This document shows positions 10,094-21,300 of a DNA stretch of 64,000 nucleotides, piece by piece. Where the stretch lies: NCBI GenBank assembly GCA_012862575.1, contig BLSF01000110.1:1-64000 (forward strand), given 5' to 3'. Position 1 is the first letter of the stretch. Every line of letters starts with the position of its first letter. The notes beneath the pieces were generated by a model that had not been told where the DNA came from, searched no databases, and was given only the letters and a program-made list of their open reading frames with translations. The position numbers were made by a program, and so were the translations under genes. The DNA is from Parietichytrium sp. I65-24A. Its lineage: Eukaryota > Sar > Bigyra > Thraustochytrida > Thraustochytriidae.

Positions 10094-11974
10094 ATGGCGG
10101 CGGCGCGAGACTCGCGAGACTGGGGAGCGGTGGAGGCGAGCTGCCCGGGGAAGGTGCTCGTGGCGGGGGGCTACGCGGTGTTGGAAAGGCCAAATGCAGG
10201 GTTGGTGCTGTCCACGACGGCCAGGTTCCACTGCCGGGTGCAGTGGCGAGCGGAGGCCCACGACGAGAGGCAGCTTCGGGAAGACGACGGCTCGGTCCTG
10301 GCCAAAGTGGTGAGCAAGCAGTATGGACAGGAGATTTTGGTCAAAGTTGGGCTGGGGCAGGAGGGCAGGACGCACTTGACGCACCTGGCGGGACCGCACA
10401 ATGGGTATGTGGAGCAGACGCTGGCGTATGGCCTTGCAGCTGCGGTGCACTGTGCAGACCTTTGGTCGGACTCAAAAAGGCTAGTCCACGACTTGACGAC
10501 AGCGGAGAACTTTGCGAGGGTTCTTGAGGTGATTGGGTTGCATTTTAAAGTATCCAATTGCGCCTTCTCGATCGGCCAAGTCCGGAACTCCGCCACGGAG
10601 AACCAAAACTCACTCAAGATTGTCGCTGTGGCCAAACTTCTCAACCTTGACAAGGAGAGCACCCTCAAACTCTGGGGCGAACACTATAGCACTGTGACTG
10701 CAGAGCCGTCGGGGTCGTCACATGCAAACATTCGGGCCTTTATGGAGCACGGGCCGGACGGCGTCAAAATCGAAGAGAGTCTGGAGAAAGTGGTATCGTG
10801 CGTTTCGGAAGCTGCAGTCGCTTGTGGCAAAGGCGAAGAGTCTTTCAGAGATACGTTTAAGGAGCTCCAGTCCGCCAGTTCAGGGAACGTGCTGCAAGTA
10901 GAGCTGATGGCTGACAACGACTTTTACTCGCAACAAAGCCATTTGCGTGCTAAAGGGCTTCCGTACACGACAGAGTCCTTAAGATCTCTTCCTGCATTTT
11001 TGCCCTGTGTGAATGACCAAGGAGAAGTTCAGGTTTCCAAGACTGGCCTCGGAAGCTCTGCTGCGATGGTGTCTTCCTTGGTGGCCGCAGTCATGAAATT
11101 TGCGTACCCATCGCTACATCTCCAGGGCTCGCAGCTTGACAGACTTCACGCCGTCGCGCAACTCACTCACAATGTGATACAAGGCAAGATCGGCTCGGGC
11201 TTTGATGTGTGTGCCGCAGTTTACGGAAGTATGAAATATGTCAGGTACGACCCGGGCCCACTAGCGGAAGCCATGGAGTCAGGCTCCTTCACGGCTGGCT
11301 TGGTGACTTCGCCACCCAGAGATCTCTTTCTTTCCTGTCTTGGCAAGCTTAATCACACCGTCGAGCCATTCGCCTTGCCTCCGAGACTCGAGCTAATGTG
11401 TGGCGACGTCTGCGGTGGCTCCGAAACGCCGTCCATGTCACGCAAAATTCTACAGTGGCAAGCTAGCGGAACTCCAGAGAGCGTGCAGCTATGGAACGAA
11501 CTTATTTCGAAGAATGAGTCCGTCGCTGCTTCATTTCAGAGTCTCACCAAACTTGCTCAAAAAGATCGAGAAGGGTACGACTCAGCGATTGATTCTTTGC
11601 TCCAAGAATCAAGCCAGGCTGATTGGTCATCAAGTGACAGTTTCCAAGGCAGCGAAACCGCCCAGGCACTAGGGCAACTCAGAAAAGAGTTTCTCAGAAT
11701 AAGAGAACTTTTCCGCGAAATCGGCAAGCTCGCAGACGTGCCTATCGAACCAATACAGCAGACAGAGCTTTGTGATGCATCTATGGACCTTGCTGGTGTA
11801 ATCATGTGTGGTGTGCCTGGCGCTGGCGGCTATGATGCTGTCTTCGCAGTTGTTATTGATAAGGCTCGATCAAGACTAGAAGATTTTTGGGCGAAACGCG
11901 GTGAAACCGGCCTTGTCTGCGCTCTTCTTCTCGGGGAGTTCAATCAGCATCCTGCAATTACTTTTTCTTCCTAA
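10094..11974 (+). CDS. Phosphomevalonate kinase with inserted HopJ-like domain
   Basis: 626 residues from an ATG at 10094, intronless. It is a GHMP-family kinase: the N-terminal GKVLVAGGYAVLERPNAG strand-turn, the ATP-binding KTGLGSSAAMVSSL loop at about 316-329, GSGFDVCAAVYGS at about 375, and the C-terminal GVPGAGGYDAVF motif. The order and wording match Erg8-type phosphomevalonate kinase, which makes mevalonate 5-diphosphate from mevalonate 5-phosphate in the cytosolic isoprenoid/sterol pathway. Between residues about 133 and 235 there is an extra segment that matches the HopJ family by eye (KIVAVAKLLNLDKESTLKL and SSHANIRAFMEHGPDGVKI). After it the kinase resumes at ADNDFYSQ. The insertion is in frame with no splice signals needed. 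Confidence 0.9.
   Translation: MAAARDSRDWGAVEASCPGKVLVAGGYAVLERPNAGLVLSTTARFHCRVQWRAEAHDERQLREDDGSVLAKVVSKQYGQEILVKVGLGQEGRTHLTHLAGPHNGYVEQTLAYGLAAAVHCADLWSDSKRLVHDLTTAENFARVLEVIGLHFKVSNCAFSIGQVRNSATENQNSLKIVAVAKLLNLDKESTLKLWGEHYSTVTAEPSGSSHANIRAFMEHGPDGVKIEESLEKVVSCVSEAAVACGKGEESFRDTFKELQSASSGNVLQVELMADNDFYSQQSHLRAKGLPYTTESLRSLPAFLPCVNDQGEVQVSKTGLGSSAAMVSSLVAAVMKFAYPSLHLQGSQLDRLHAVAQLTHNVIQGKIGSGFDVCAAVYGSMKYVRYDPGPLAEAMESGSFTAGLVTSPPRDLFLSCLGKLNHTVEPFALPPRLELMCGDVCGGSETPSMSRKILQWQASGTPESVQLWNELISKNESVAASFQSLTKLAQKDREGYDSAIDSLLQESSQADWSSSDSFQGSETAQALGQLRKEFLRIRELFREIGKLADVPIEPIQQTELCDASMDLAGVIMCGVPGAGGYDAVFAVVIDKARSRLEDFWAKRGETGLVCALLLGEFNQHPAITFSS
10490..10799 (+). other. HopJ-like domain inserted in phosphomevalonate kinase
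   Basis: Residues about 133-235 of the kinase. The pattern follows HopJ-family proteins: a helix ending in a Phe-rich strand, then an Asn-rich N-x-x-S-LK-I turn, an AxAKLxxLxxExTL helix, GEHY, then P-x-G-x-x-H-x-NIR-x-FM-x-HG. HopJ domains are best known as small stand-alone bacterial proteins named after a Pseudomonas type III effector; their biochemical role is not established. The similarity is recognised from memory of the family pattern and needs a profile search. Confidence 0.75.
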
Positions 11975-13491
11975 GTGCTCTTGCTCCTGATTTACTTTAT
12001 GTCTAAAGATGCGCAAGTCAGGCGCCATCTTTCTTACAATTACTTCGTCCCCTTTCCTTTTTTCTTCCCAGTTTTCAGTCTTAACACGAAAACTCTATCA
12101 AAGTAGCGCACGGTAACAATGACTTTCGCTTGCCAAGTTGCCCTTACGATGGTTTGTCCGGGCCATGTTGCAACAGTGTCGCTACCTTGACTCGAGCGCG
12201 GAAGTGTGGAACTGTAGCATATTCTTGGTGAGCCTAAACAAGTCTTTCTTACCCATGCTGGTGTAACACATTGTAAAACCTCCGAAACTGCAGTTCAAAG
12301 CTTCGTCTGAAGAAGGGATACATTGAGAGCATCATAGAAGCTTTCGGGTTTCTGAGTCGAACGGTGAGTCGGCGCTGGCGCGAAAAAAAAACTCACAACG
12401 TTTCAAACTACAGTCTTCCGCGTCGGATCGATCCGGTGGTTTTGATCAGATCATCATGATTTAAGCGGCCGTCCGTACATCCCACCTTTATGAACATCGC
12501 GGAAAAGAACTTTCCCACCTTTGGGCCACCAGGATCGCTCAGCAGGTACGAGCTGTGGACAAGCGGCCTCGTGACTCGTGTATGAAGCGCGCAGAGCATG
12601 AATCCCTGAACCTTCCAACCTCAAAGTCGTTCAATTCTGAACCCATCGTGAAATGCTAGTTCTAGTAACAGCGATAGGATCGCTTAGCAAAGATCCGTCC
12701 AATCGCGTCGACTCAATCTTAAGGAAATGGGTAATAGATCAGTACGATAATACTAGCCGGAGCAAATAATAGTCTTTCGAAAGGATCAAGTATTTTATTC
12801 TCGCCAAAGTCACGGCGGACCATGAAAGGGCATCCGGTGGGAAGGCAAGAGCGAAGGCGGCCATGTTGCCTTCAAATAAGCCGGGATTGTGACCTTCTTC
12901 CCGATCCTTGGTTTGTCCATCGGGCCACATTCCCGCGCGAGATACAACAAGTCGCCTCGATGAGAGACTACAAATTCGCCTCGATATGACCGCGCTCCAT
13001 AGCCCAGAATAGGAGATACCTTAGCAGCGTTCCACGCTGCACTGCGGCAGAATCTTTTCAAACGGATAAATCATGGCGCGCACTTGATCGTTGCCAAGTG
13101 GCGGAATGAACGTGGAGAATGGCGTCGGAAGGACTCATAGACAAGCAGATAGCAAAGCAAATTCCGGCAACGAGGGGACTTGTTGTCTCTTCCGCGTCCC
13201 ACTTTTGTGTGACCCGCTGTTCACATTTAGAGTCTTGCACTACTGATGTTCTGTGCATGACACAAATAGATGGAGGCCACGCCGCGGGGGTTCTGCGATC
13301 ACTATGACAACTTTTGGGATAGTTCCCTTGCGACATTGCGCTCTGGCAAAGAAGAGTGTCAAATGGGCTGTCACGATACCTCGGTGGCATGTCAGAATAA
13401 CGCCACCGGGATCAAAACAAGGTAGCAAGTCGACAAATCCCAAACCACCTTGACTCGTCAAGCCACATCTTTTGGTGAAAGTTTCGGAATC
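11975..13491. other. Intergenic, no supported gene
   Basis: About 1.5 kb between two plus-strand genes. Several overlapping frames of 60-110 codons exist on both strands, none with recognisable features. Confidence 0.5.
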
Positions 13492-16050
13492 ATGAAAGTA
13501 CTTTTTTGGGCGATTGCCTCCTCGTGTTCGCTGGCGTGCGGCTTCGCACAGCCCGAGCAGCGACAAGTCTGGTCACTTGTCGGGGCTGACAGCACCAGGC
13601 GCCTTCGCAACACTGATCACCTCAATGCGAGGATTGAGCGCGGCCTGTCAGCAACCCTTGACGAGAGCTCACTTAACTGGGAGGAAGACGCAAATGGTTT
13701 GATTCACCTGCCGCTTATATTGCCCACCGGAGAGACCGTACAGTTTGAGCTTGCTCGGATTGCAGTTCTTCCTGCCAAGCTTCAGGCAAAATTTCCAGAG
13801 ATCAAGACCTACTCAGGGTATAGCACAAACTACACGAGGAGTCTCGCTGCGGACATCGATTACGCGCCTTCTCGCGGCCTGCACGTGTACATTCGAGATG
13901 GAGCCTCCTCGTATTACATCGATCCATATGACATGGAAGTGTCCGAGTACAAGGCCTACAGTGCGCAGGACACCACTGGTCGCGAACCATGGGGTTGTCT
14001 TCTCGGAGCAGATGAGGACCAAGATCACCTGGGCGAGAACGAAACAAATGCTGAAACTGATGTTCACAGCGAGAGTATCGACATCAGCTCCACTGCAACC
14101 AGCACGCTTGCAACAAAGTACACGTTCATCATCGCTCTCGTTGCAAATGGCCAATACAGTCGGTATCACGGGAACACCGTCTCGTCGGTGCTCGCCTCCA
14201 TGGTCACAGTCATGAACCGTGTAAATGGTGTGTACAAGCGCGAGCTGGGTATCTTCTTCCAGATGCACGAGGACACTGATAGCCTCATTTGTCTGTATCC
14301 TTGTGGAGTGCTAGACAACAACTCCAACATTCTTAGTCAGACCAAATCTTACATCACCAGCCAAAAAGTGTCAGCTAGCTCCTATGACATTGGCCACGCT
14401 TTCACGACTGCATCGGGCGGCGTTGCGTACCTCAGCTCTCTGTGCTCGTCAAACAGAGCCGGCGGCACTACAGGCCTAGCACGACCTACCACTGATGTGT
14501 TTTACATTGACTATGTCAGCCATGAGATCGGCCATCAGCTTGGAGGACGGCACACCTTTTCAAATTGCAACTACTACTTCGATTACGCATCCAGCGCTGT
14601 CGAGCCTGGGTCAGCTTCCGTAAGTTTCTTGCCTTCTAAAATTGTTTCTCACTGTGATGGCACGAGGGGCTCTCTTTCTCTAACACAATCAAACTTTCTA
14701 CAAACACAGACAATCATGGGATATGCTGGAATTTGTGGGTCCACCAATTTGCAGTCAAACTCAGACGCCATGTTCCACGCCAAGAGTATTGAGGAGATCC
14801 TGGCCCTTGTTGAAAAGAGGGTAAGCGCTGGCTCGTGCGGATCCAAGTCCACCAGCACTGAGCAGCCCGTGGTGACATTCCCATCCACTTGCACAGTCCC
14901 TGCTTCCAGTTACTTTCAGCTAGGGTTTGCAGACTCCGCCGAAGGGCAATTCTTCACTGTGGAACCAATTGACGTCATAAAGTCTCTCCCAGACTTTTTT
15001 AATCGAAAAACCCCTCGATTTCGATCTTGGGTACCCACGAACCGCCCTTTTCGAACGTTTCCCAACATGTACTATCTCATTCATGGACTCGACAGCTCTG
15101 CACTCGATGAGATCGTCCCGGTCTCCACAACAACCCTCAACTTTCGAGGGATGGTCCGTACGCTGTTCGAGTCTTCTTTGAACGAAACAGATGGTCTCGA
15201 AAGTGTTGGGTTTGGTGGTACCGCTTACAAGGATGTCGCCGTGACCTTCGACAGCAGCGTCAACCCACTTCGTATCTCGAGTATCAGCTCTCTCACTGCC
15301 CAAAAGGAGGTAACCATCAAGTGGACAGTTGGAGGGACCGCGGCGCTTGCTTCCAATGTCAAAATCATGATCGTGGAGCACGACTCCGCCATGGATGAGG
15401 CTGACACTTTCAGTTATGCAGAAAATATTGTTGACCTGCCTTGGATCGAGATTGGCACCGTGTCAAACACTGGTTCCGCAAAGGTGACGATTCCCTCCAT
15501 CGCTTCCACAGCTGGCACAACCACTGCACACTTGATGATCCGGTCTACCGATGACACGTGCTTTTTCTTCGACCTTCAGAGCAATATCAAGTTCATCAAC
15601 AAACTTCCGACGCCATCACCAACAATGGCTCCGACATTGACTCGAAGCGAGATATGCCAGGGGTACAAGAAAAAGTCAAAGTGCGTGTCTCCTTGTGTTT
15701 GGGAAAACAGCTCCTGCAACGCGCCAGTTACCTTGGCCCCGACTCTGGCTCCAACGTCTGCCCCATCAGTCTCGCCAACTATGGCACCAACGGCTCATCT
15801 CACTTATCGAGAAGTGTATAACATCGAGATGTCCACATGTCGCACTCAATCCGGCAAACGTCAGTGCACCGCTGTCGTCAACAAGGACGACGTTCGCCGG
15901 TGCTCATACAACAGCAAGAAGAAAAAGTGCAACACTGTGCTTTCGTCGCCGCCTTCCAGAAGAACATGTCGCAAGCAAAAATCGAAGGCTGCTTGCCTCA
16001 AAAAGAACTGCGAATACAAGGATGAGAGCAGCAGCTGCTATGCGAGCTAA
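13492..16050 (+). CDS. Secreted reprolysin-like metalloprotease 1 (two exons)
   Basis: The start is the ATG at 13492, which opens a signal peptide (MKVLFWAIASSCSLACGFA). The model joins 13492-14619 to 14710-16050, giving 822 residues. An N-terminal prodomain is followed by a metzincin catalytic domain with the zinc motif HEIGHQLGGRH and a Met-turn at IMGYAGICG. The 90-nt segment 14620-14709 starts GTAAGT and ends ACACAG, and lies exactly where the downstream paralogue has no extra residues, so I call it an intron. It has no in-frame stop, so unspliced message would add 30 residues just before the Met-turn. The C-terminal part has Thr/Pro linkers and three small Cys-rich modules. Predicted extracellular protease of the M12B-like group. 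Confidence 0.85.
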   Translation: MKVLFWAIASSCSLACGFAQPEQRQVWSLVGADSTRRLRNTDHLNARIERGLSATLDESSLNWEEDANGLIHLPLILPTGETVQFELARIAVLPAKLQAKFPEIKTYSGYSTNYTRSLAADIDYAPSRGLHVYIRDGASSYYIDPYDMEVSEYKAYSAQDTTGREPWGCLLGADEDQDHLGENETNAETDVHSESIDISSTATSTLATKYTFIIALVANGQYSRYHGNTVSSVLASMVTVMNRVNGVYKRELGIFFQMHEDTDSLICLYPCGVLDNNSNILSQTKSYITSQKVSASSYDIGHAFTTASGGVAYLSSLCSSNRAGGTTGLARPTTDVFYIDYVSHEIGHQLGGRHTFSNCNYYFDYASSAVEPGSASVSFLPSKIVSHCDGTRGSLSLTQSNFLQTQTIMGYAGICGSTNLQSNSDAMFHAKSIEEILALVEKRVSAGSCGSKSTSTEQPVVTFPSTCTVPASSYFQLGFADSAEGQFFTVEPIDVIKSLPDFFNRKTPRFRSWVPTNRPFRTFPNMYYLIHGLDSSALDEIVPVSTTTLNFRGMVRTLFESSLNETDGLESVGFGGTAYKDVAVTFDSSVNPLRISSISSLTAQKEVTIKWTVGGTAALASNVKIMIVEHDSAMDEADTFSYAENIVDLPWIEIGTVSNTGSAKVTIPSIASTAGTTTAHLMIRSTDDTCFFFDLQSNIKFINKLPTPSPTMAPTLTRSEICQGYKKKSKCVSPCVWENSSCNAPVTLAPTLAPTSAPSVSPTMAPTAHLTYREVYNIEMSTCRTQSGKRQCTAVVNKDDVRRCSYNSKKKKCNTVLSSPPSRRTCRKQKSKAACLKKNCEYKDESSSCYAS

Positions 16051-18340
16051 AGTGATTCCGCGCATTGCAAGAAGCCACCTCTAATTGGTACAAGTTGGTC
16101 ACCCTTGCCGTTCTCGCAGAACAAAATCGAATTATTTGAACAATAAATGAGAACTAATCGAATCATATCTTCCCCTCACATCATCCACATCTTTGAAAAT
16201 ATAAAAACTTTTGTGAGCAAGAAAATTTGTCTGACAACGTTAAAAGATCCACACTTGTCGCAAACATCGATTTTGTCAGAGAAAATGGTGCTTTCAGCGG
16301 GCTATCTATTTGCGACCTTTGACCCTTATCAAACGATGTTGTGCCAATCTCGATGCGCGACAACGTTTCGCTTGCGGCTCGGTTTGACAACTGTTGAAGC
16401 AATTGCACACGGCGAGCTTGCCTCTCCATCCTGCAATAGCATCGGTTCCTGCGCGGCAAGCCGCATACTGTGGTGAACATTGGAGTGCGCAGAAGCGCTG
16501 GATCTATACTCCGTGACTATGCAGGCAAGGAAATTGGGCGCTACTTTGCATGCTTCGAGTTTCCAGCTTCAAGTGCACCGCTCTTCAAGAGTCGCAAACT
16601 TGGTTTTGGAAGCAGGCGGGAATTCCCTCGTCTTCGAGGGGACATGCAACTCATTGACAAGTCGCAAGTGTGGCGCGCACTCTTTTACAGCCATCGCTTG
16701 TTTGGACAGGATCTCATCAATACAGCGAACGAATGAACATTCACGACGTGCATCAATGGGTTACCCATCAACCCTGCAACCCTGCAACCCTGCAACCAAA
16801 ATTCAAGTGAAGCCACGAAGTGCAGCGTAAACCCTATCGGAAGGTGGGGTGACGGAAAGGGAATTCTCTTGGGTAGACTTGTATCCTCTGTAATGTAATG
16901 TGAGACGGCATTGTTCTCTTGGGACCCAACGTCCACGAGCAGATTCGTTTTCATCATGCGAGACCCATTTTCGTGTCAAAGCGCAAACATTTTACCGGCA
17001 TGAAGATCAAGCTATTATTCGAGCAACTGGATACCCTGGAATGTTAACTGCTTGGTAATTCCTTTTCATTTTCTGCGGCCTCGGATGGCGTCGGAATCAT
17101 CGATGGGATTCTTGGCACCTAACTGGGGTCATAGTACCAGTGCAAATGTATTGAGAAGAATTCCCCGCTGTATCACGTTGCCTTAAAAAGTCTGAAAGCG
17201 AATTGTCCGGGCCATGACAAAGTTGTCGATCAGACCTTAATTTCAATTTCATAGTCCAGGTATATCAACTATCTCGAGGTGAAGCGCGACGACGCTCAAA
17301 TTTTGAGTAGCCGCTCTGTTCCCTTCTCTGCTGTGACGGCCGCCCTCCTTCCTTCAATGGCAAAATTCATCGTGTGAAATCTTGAATGTAACAGTATGCA
17401 TAGGCGATTTTCGGAGAAGAAAAGTACTTTCACCCAAGGGCTTTTGTCCCAGGTGCTGCTCGGAGGCTCACCACGAGTACAAGTAGCAACTACGTATTCT
17501 TGCAATCACTCCATCAGATCCATCAAGCCATGACTCAAAGTCAAGTTGTGGGAATGGCTACCATCATAATCCCTCTGAACTTCGCAAAAATTTATATAGC
17601 TCTTTTTGAATTGTCTACATATGGAGCCCAGCCCACGTGCTCTAGCCAAGCCCACATGGTCCACCATGTGTGGCATCTTGGCCTGAATATCTAACAAGGC
17701 ACCTCTCTCAAATGCTTGATCTGTCTCAATTCAAATTTAAAGTCACGGATTTGAACCGGAAAACGGAACTCCTCTAGCGAACACTAATCGAACACTAGGC
17801 GATGGCTACCATAGGGTTTATCCGTGCACTGACAGTGGCTGTTGAAGGCTAGTGCATTGGGCTGATTGTTCGTTAAGGAGCTTTTGATTCCGTTCTCAAA
17901 TGTTCAAGCTCAGCGACATGAGTTTTGAACTTTCCAATTTGCTGGGTGAGGACAAGGCCGGGTGTAAGTTGGCGTTTCGTCATTGACTGTGAACTAGAAA
18001 TCATCGCGAAAACTTTGATTCGATCAATCTCGTCTAATGAACAATTTTTTTCCAGTGTAGACCAGTACGCCATAGTGTAATGCAAGGAAGCTTCCCCTTT
18101 TGACTTTGGCACTTTACGAAACGAGCAAAAAGCATTCGGAAAAGATACAGATCATCGCGGAATTGTGCGTGCAAAAGACCAGGTTTGATTGGCTTGATTA
18201 ATCTCTTACGGACTGAGTATACTATACTCCAAGCATATCTTTCGGCAAAGCTGCCCGCGAAAGGCTCGAGGTGGCTCATCGCAGCAGTCCCGAATCATCA
18301 AATCAAGGAAAAGACGCAGCATTAAAGTTGAGACAAGGAA
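16051..18340. other. Intergenic between tandem metalloproteases
   Basis: About 2.3 kb with no gene I can defend. It has an aaccctgc repeat (16771-16797, about three and a half units). A minus-strand open stretch near 17873-18160 has a protein-like composition but no start or splice support. Confidence 0.5.
16142..16147 (+). terminator. Candidate polyadenylation signal for metalloprotease 1
   Basis: AATAAA about 92 bases after the stop codon at 16050. Confidence 0.35.
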
Positions 18341-21300
18341 ATGAAACAAGAACTGCTCTTCCTCTCACTTGTCCTCGCGGCGTGGCAGAATGAAGCCAGC
18401 GGAGCCTCGTCTTCAACGTGGAAAAGAATCGAGAGGCGACCCACTGAGAACAGGACGATTCCTGTTGGTCGAGAAGCCGTCGCTGATCAAATTTCGATCC
18501 AGCTCGATAGCAGCGCATTGAACTTTACTGAAGACGAGCTTGGCTTTGTCTATTTCCCACTCTTTCTTCCCTCTGAAGAGCAAGTCATCTTTAAACTGCG
18601 TAATTCTCATGTGCTTCCTGCAGCTCTTCAAGCGAAATTTCCGGAGATTTTGAGCTACTCAGGAACTTCAGTGGATCACGACCCGGTGATGTACGCCCAG
18701 GTGGATTACAATCCATATCAGGGATTCCACGCACAAATCTTTGATGGCCAAGGCTACGCTTACATTGACCCATATGATTTCTCGAGTAGCGAATACAAAA
18801 GCTACAGCGCACAGGATGTGCTCAACAGGCAGCCTTGGGTTTGTGGATCGAATTCCACCCATGAGGATACAGATGACGGTGAAATGGGGACTCAAGACTA
18901 CGTGCACGAAGTGAAATTCCCTCCAAACTACAAAGACGACGACGATGACTTCTCCGTAGCTGAGGCCGATCCACAATACTCGTTTCAGGAGCTTCGCTTC
19001 ACTTTGGCACTTTCAGCTAACGCAGAATTTAGCGCGTACTACGGCGGAACCACTGCATCAACTCTGGCGGGGATGGCCGCTATCCTCTCTCGGGTGAACG
19101 GTCTATACAAGCGCGAGATGGGAATCTTCTTTCAACTTCACGAAGACAACGATAAGCTCGTCTGCTCTACCGACTCCGGCTTCGACACCTGTCCACTAAG
19201 TAATGACTCAGACGCTCTCACGGAAAATGATGGCTTCATCACGGGCAGAGGGGTTGATAGATATTCTTATGACCTTGGACACGTATTTACAAGAAATCCG
19301 GGCGGAGTTGCGTATCTAGGTGCTCTATGCAAGGAATGGAGAGCTGGCGGAATGACTGGACTGTATTACCCAACCGGAGATGCGTTTGCAATTGATTATG
19401 TCGCTCACGAGATTGGGCATCAGCTCTACGGTAGGCACTCCTGGCAAGACTGTGGAGGTTCTTTTGACTCTAGTGCGGCCGCGGTGGAACCAGGCTCCGG
19501 AGCGACTGTCATGGCGTATGCTGGAATCTGCGGGAGCACAAACATTCAGAGCGCCTCTGACCCGATGCTTCATTCGAAGAACATCGAGGAGATGATGTCC
19601 TTCGTTCGAGGAATGGTTTCGCAAGGTTGCGGCGAAGCCGTCGTTAGCGACGAGCAAGTTCCAACCATCGAGTTTGATGACACGTGCACACTTCCAGCAA
19701 ACCAATACTTTCAGCTTGCGGTTGAGAACGCAGACGAGTCGCTCTTCTACACAATTGAGGCCGTCGACGTTGCAACCGTGAGATTTGACTTTCAAGCACG
19801 AGAACAAGGAAGATTCCGGGCGTTTTTGCCCTCCACCCGGTCGTGGCGGACGTTCCCAAATCTTTACTCTATCATGTCTGGCGTGGGTATGACTGTCAAA
19901 GACGAAGTCGTACCGCCAACATCGCAGACCATGCACTTTCGTGCCATGGCAAGAACCTTGTACTCGAAGACTGAGCTTACAGGCGACGCTACTGACACCT
20001 CTGGGTTCGGCTTGTACGCGTGGGACGATATGGAGATCGAATTCGATGACACCATCTCTCCTCTCGGTCTAACCATGGACACAACTGCAAGCTACAGAGC
20101 CGGTCGCGCGTTTACATTGACCTGGACCGTTGGAGGCACGTCAACCTTGGATTCTACAGTGGAAATTCATGTTGTGCCCAAGCCATCTTGGACTGCAGCA
20201 ACCCAAGTCAGCGAGCTCAACTGGGTCCTGGTCGCTTCGACTGCAAACGACGGCGAGGCTGAAATCACCATTCCGGAGCTTACTGGGGGAGACAGTGTTA
20301 CGTCAGTCCTTTTGATGCTCCGTTCCACAGACGACTCGTGCTTCTTCTTCGATCTTGCCAAGCTGAGCAACTTCGACAATACCGTGGAATCGACCAACAG
20401 CCCGACAATAGCTCCGTCTGAAGCACCCACCATGGCACCAACTGACCCCACGGCTTCGCCGACCCACTCCCCGACAACGGCATATCCGACGAGCGCGCCA
20501 ACGCAGACGGATGCACCATCTCTTGCCCCATCAACCGCACCTACTACCAGTGGTCCAACTAGCACTCCTACCACAGCGAAACCTACTTTCACCCCAACTT
20601 CAGCGCCCACACCCGCACCATCGCTTGAACCAACTGCAGCGCCCACACTCGCGCCATCGTTTGAACCGACCTTTTCCCCAACGCTCATGCCAACAGAGTC
20701 ACCAACATGGAGCATGAAGGAATGGCGCGAACTTCACAAGAAGTGCAGCTCTCAACGTTCACAAAAGAATTGCAAGAAGCTGCGATCCTCGACATGTGTT
20801 TGGGTGAACAAGTCATGCGACACCAAAATCGAGATGCCCGCAAGTATGGCACCGACAACTTCTGCGCCGACCATGCCCACCCCAGAACCAACTCAGGCAC
20901 CAACTAATGCGCCAACCACCTACGCTGATTATTACGATGACGAGACGCTCTATTGCAATACGTACCGCTCAAGCAAGTCCAGGTGCAATGGCCAAAAGTT
21001 CTCCTCGAAGGCGACTAGGTGCAAGTATTCTGGAGGCACGTGCAAAAGCACTCTTTCTGCTCCTCCGACAGCTTTTCCAACCCGCAGTCCGACAGCACCT
21101 ACAGAATCACCTACTTTGGAACCAACCTCAGCCCCGACCAGCCCGACGCCAGAGCCAACTGAAGCCCCCACTGCGGCCCCAACGACCTACGCAGACCGAT
21201 ACTCCTCAGAAATAACGTACTGTTCCGGATATAGCAGCAAGTCGGACTGCAACAAGCAAAAGTATTCGGCAAAGAGAGCAAGGTGCTCATGGACTAGGAA

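Noticed and set aside
13450-16050. Metalloprotease 1 as a single uninterrupted frame
   Set aside because: Comparison with its paralogue shows that the 30 extra residues before the Met-turn correspond exactly to a segment with canonical splice borders.
17873-18160. Protein-like minus-strand open stretch
   Set aside because: No ATG near its start, bounded by a stop upstream, no splice partner found and no family resemblance.
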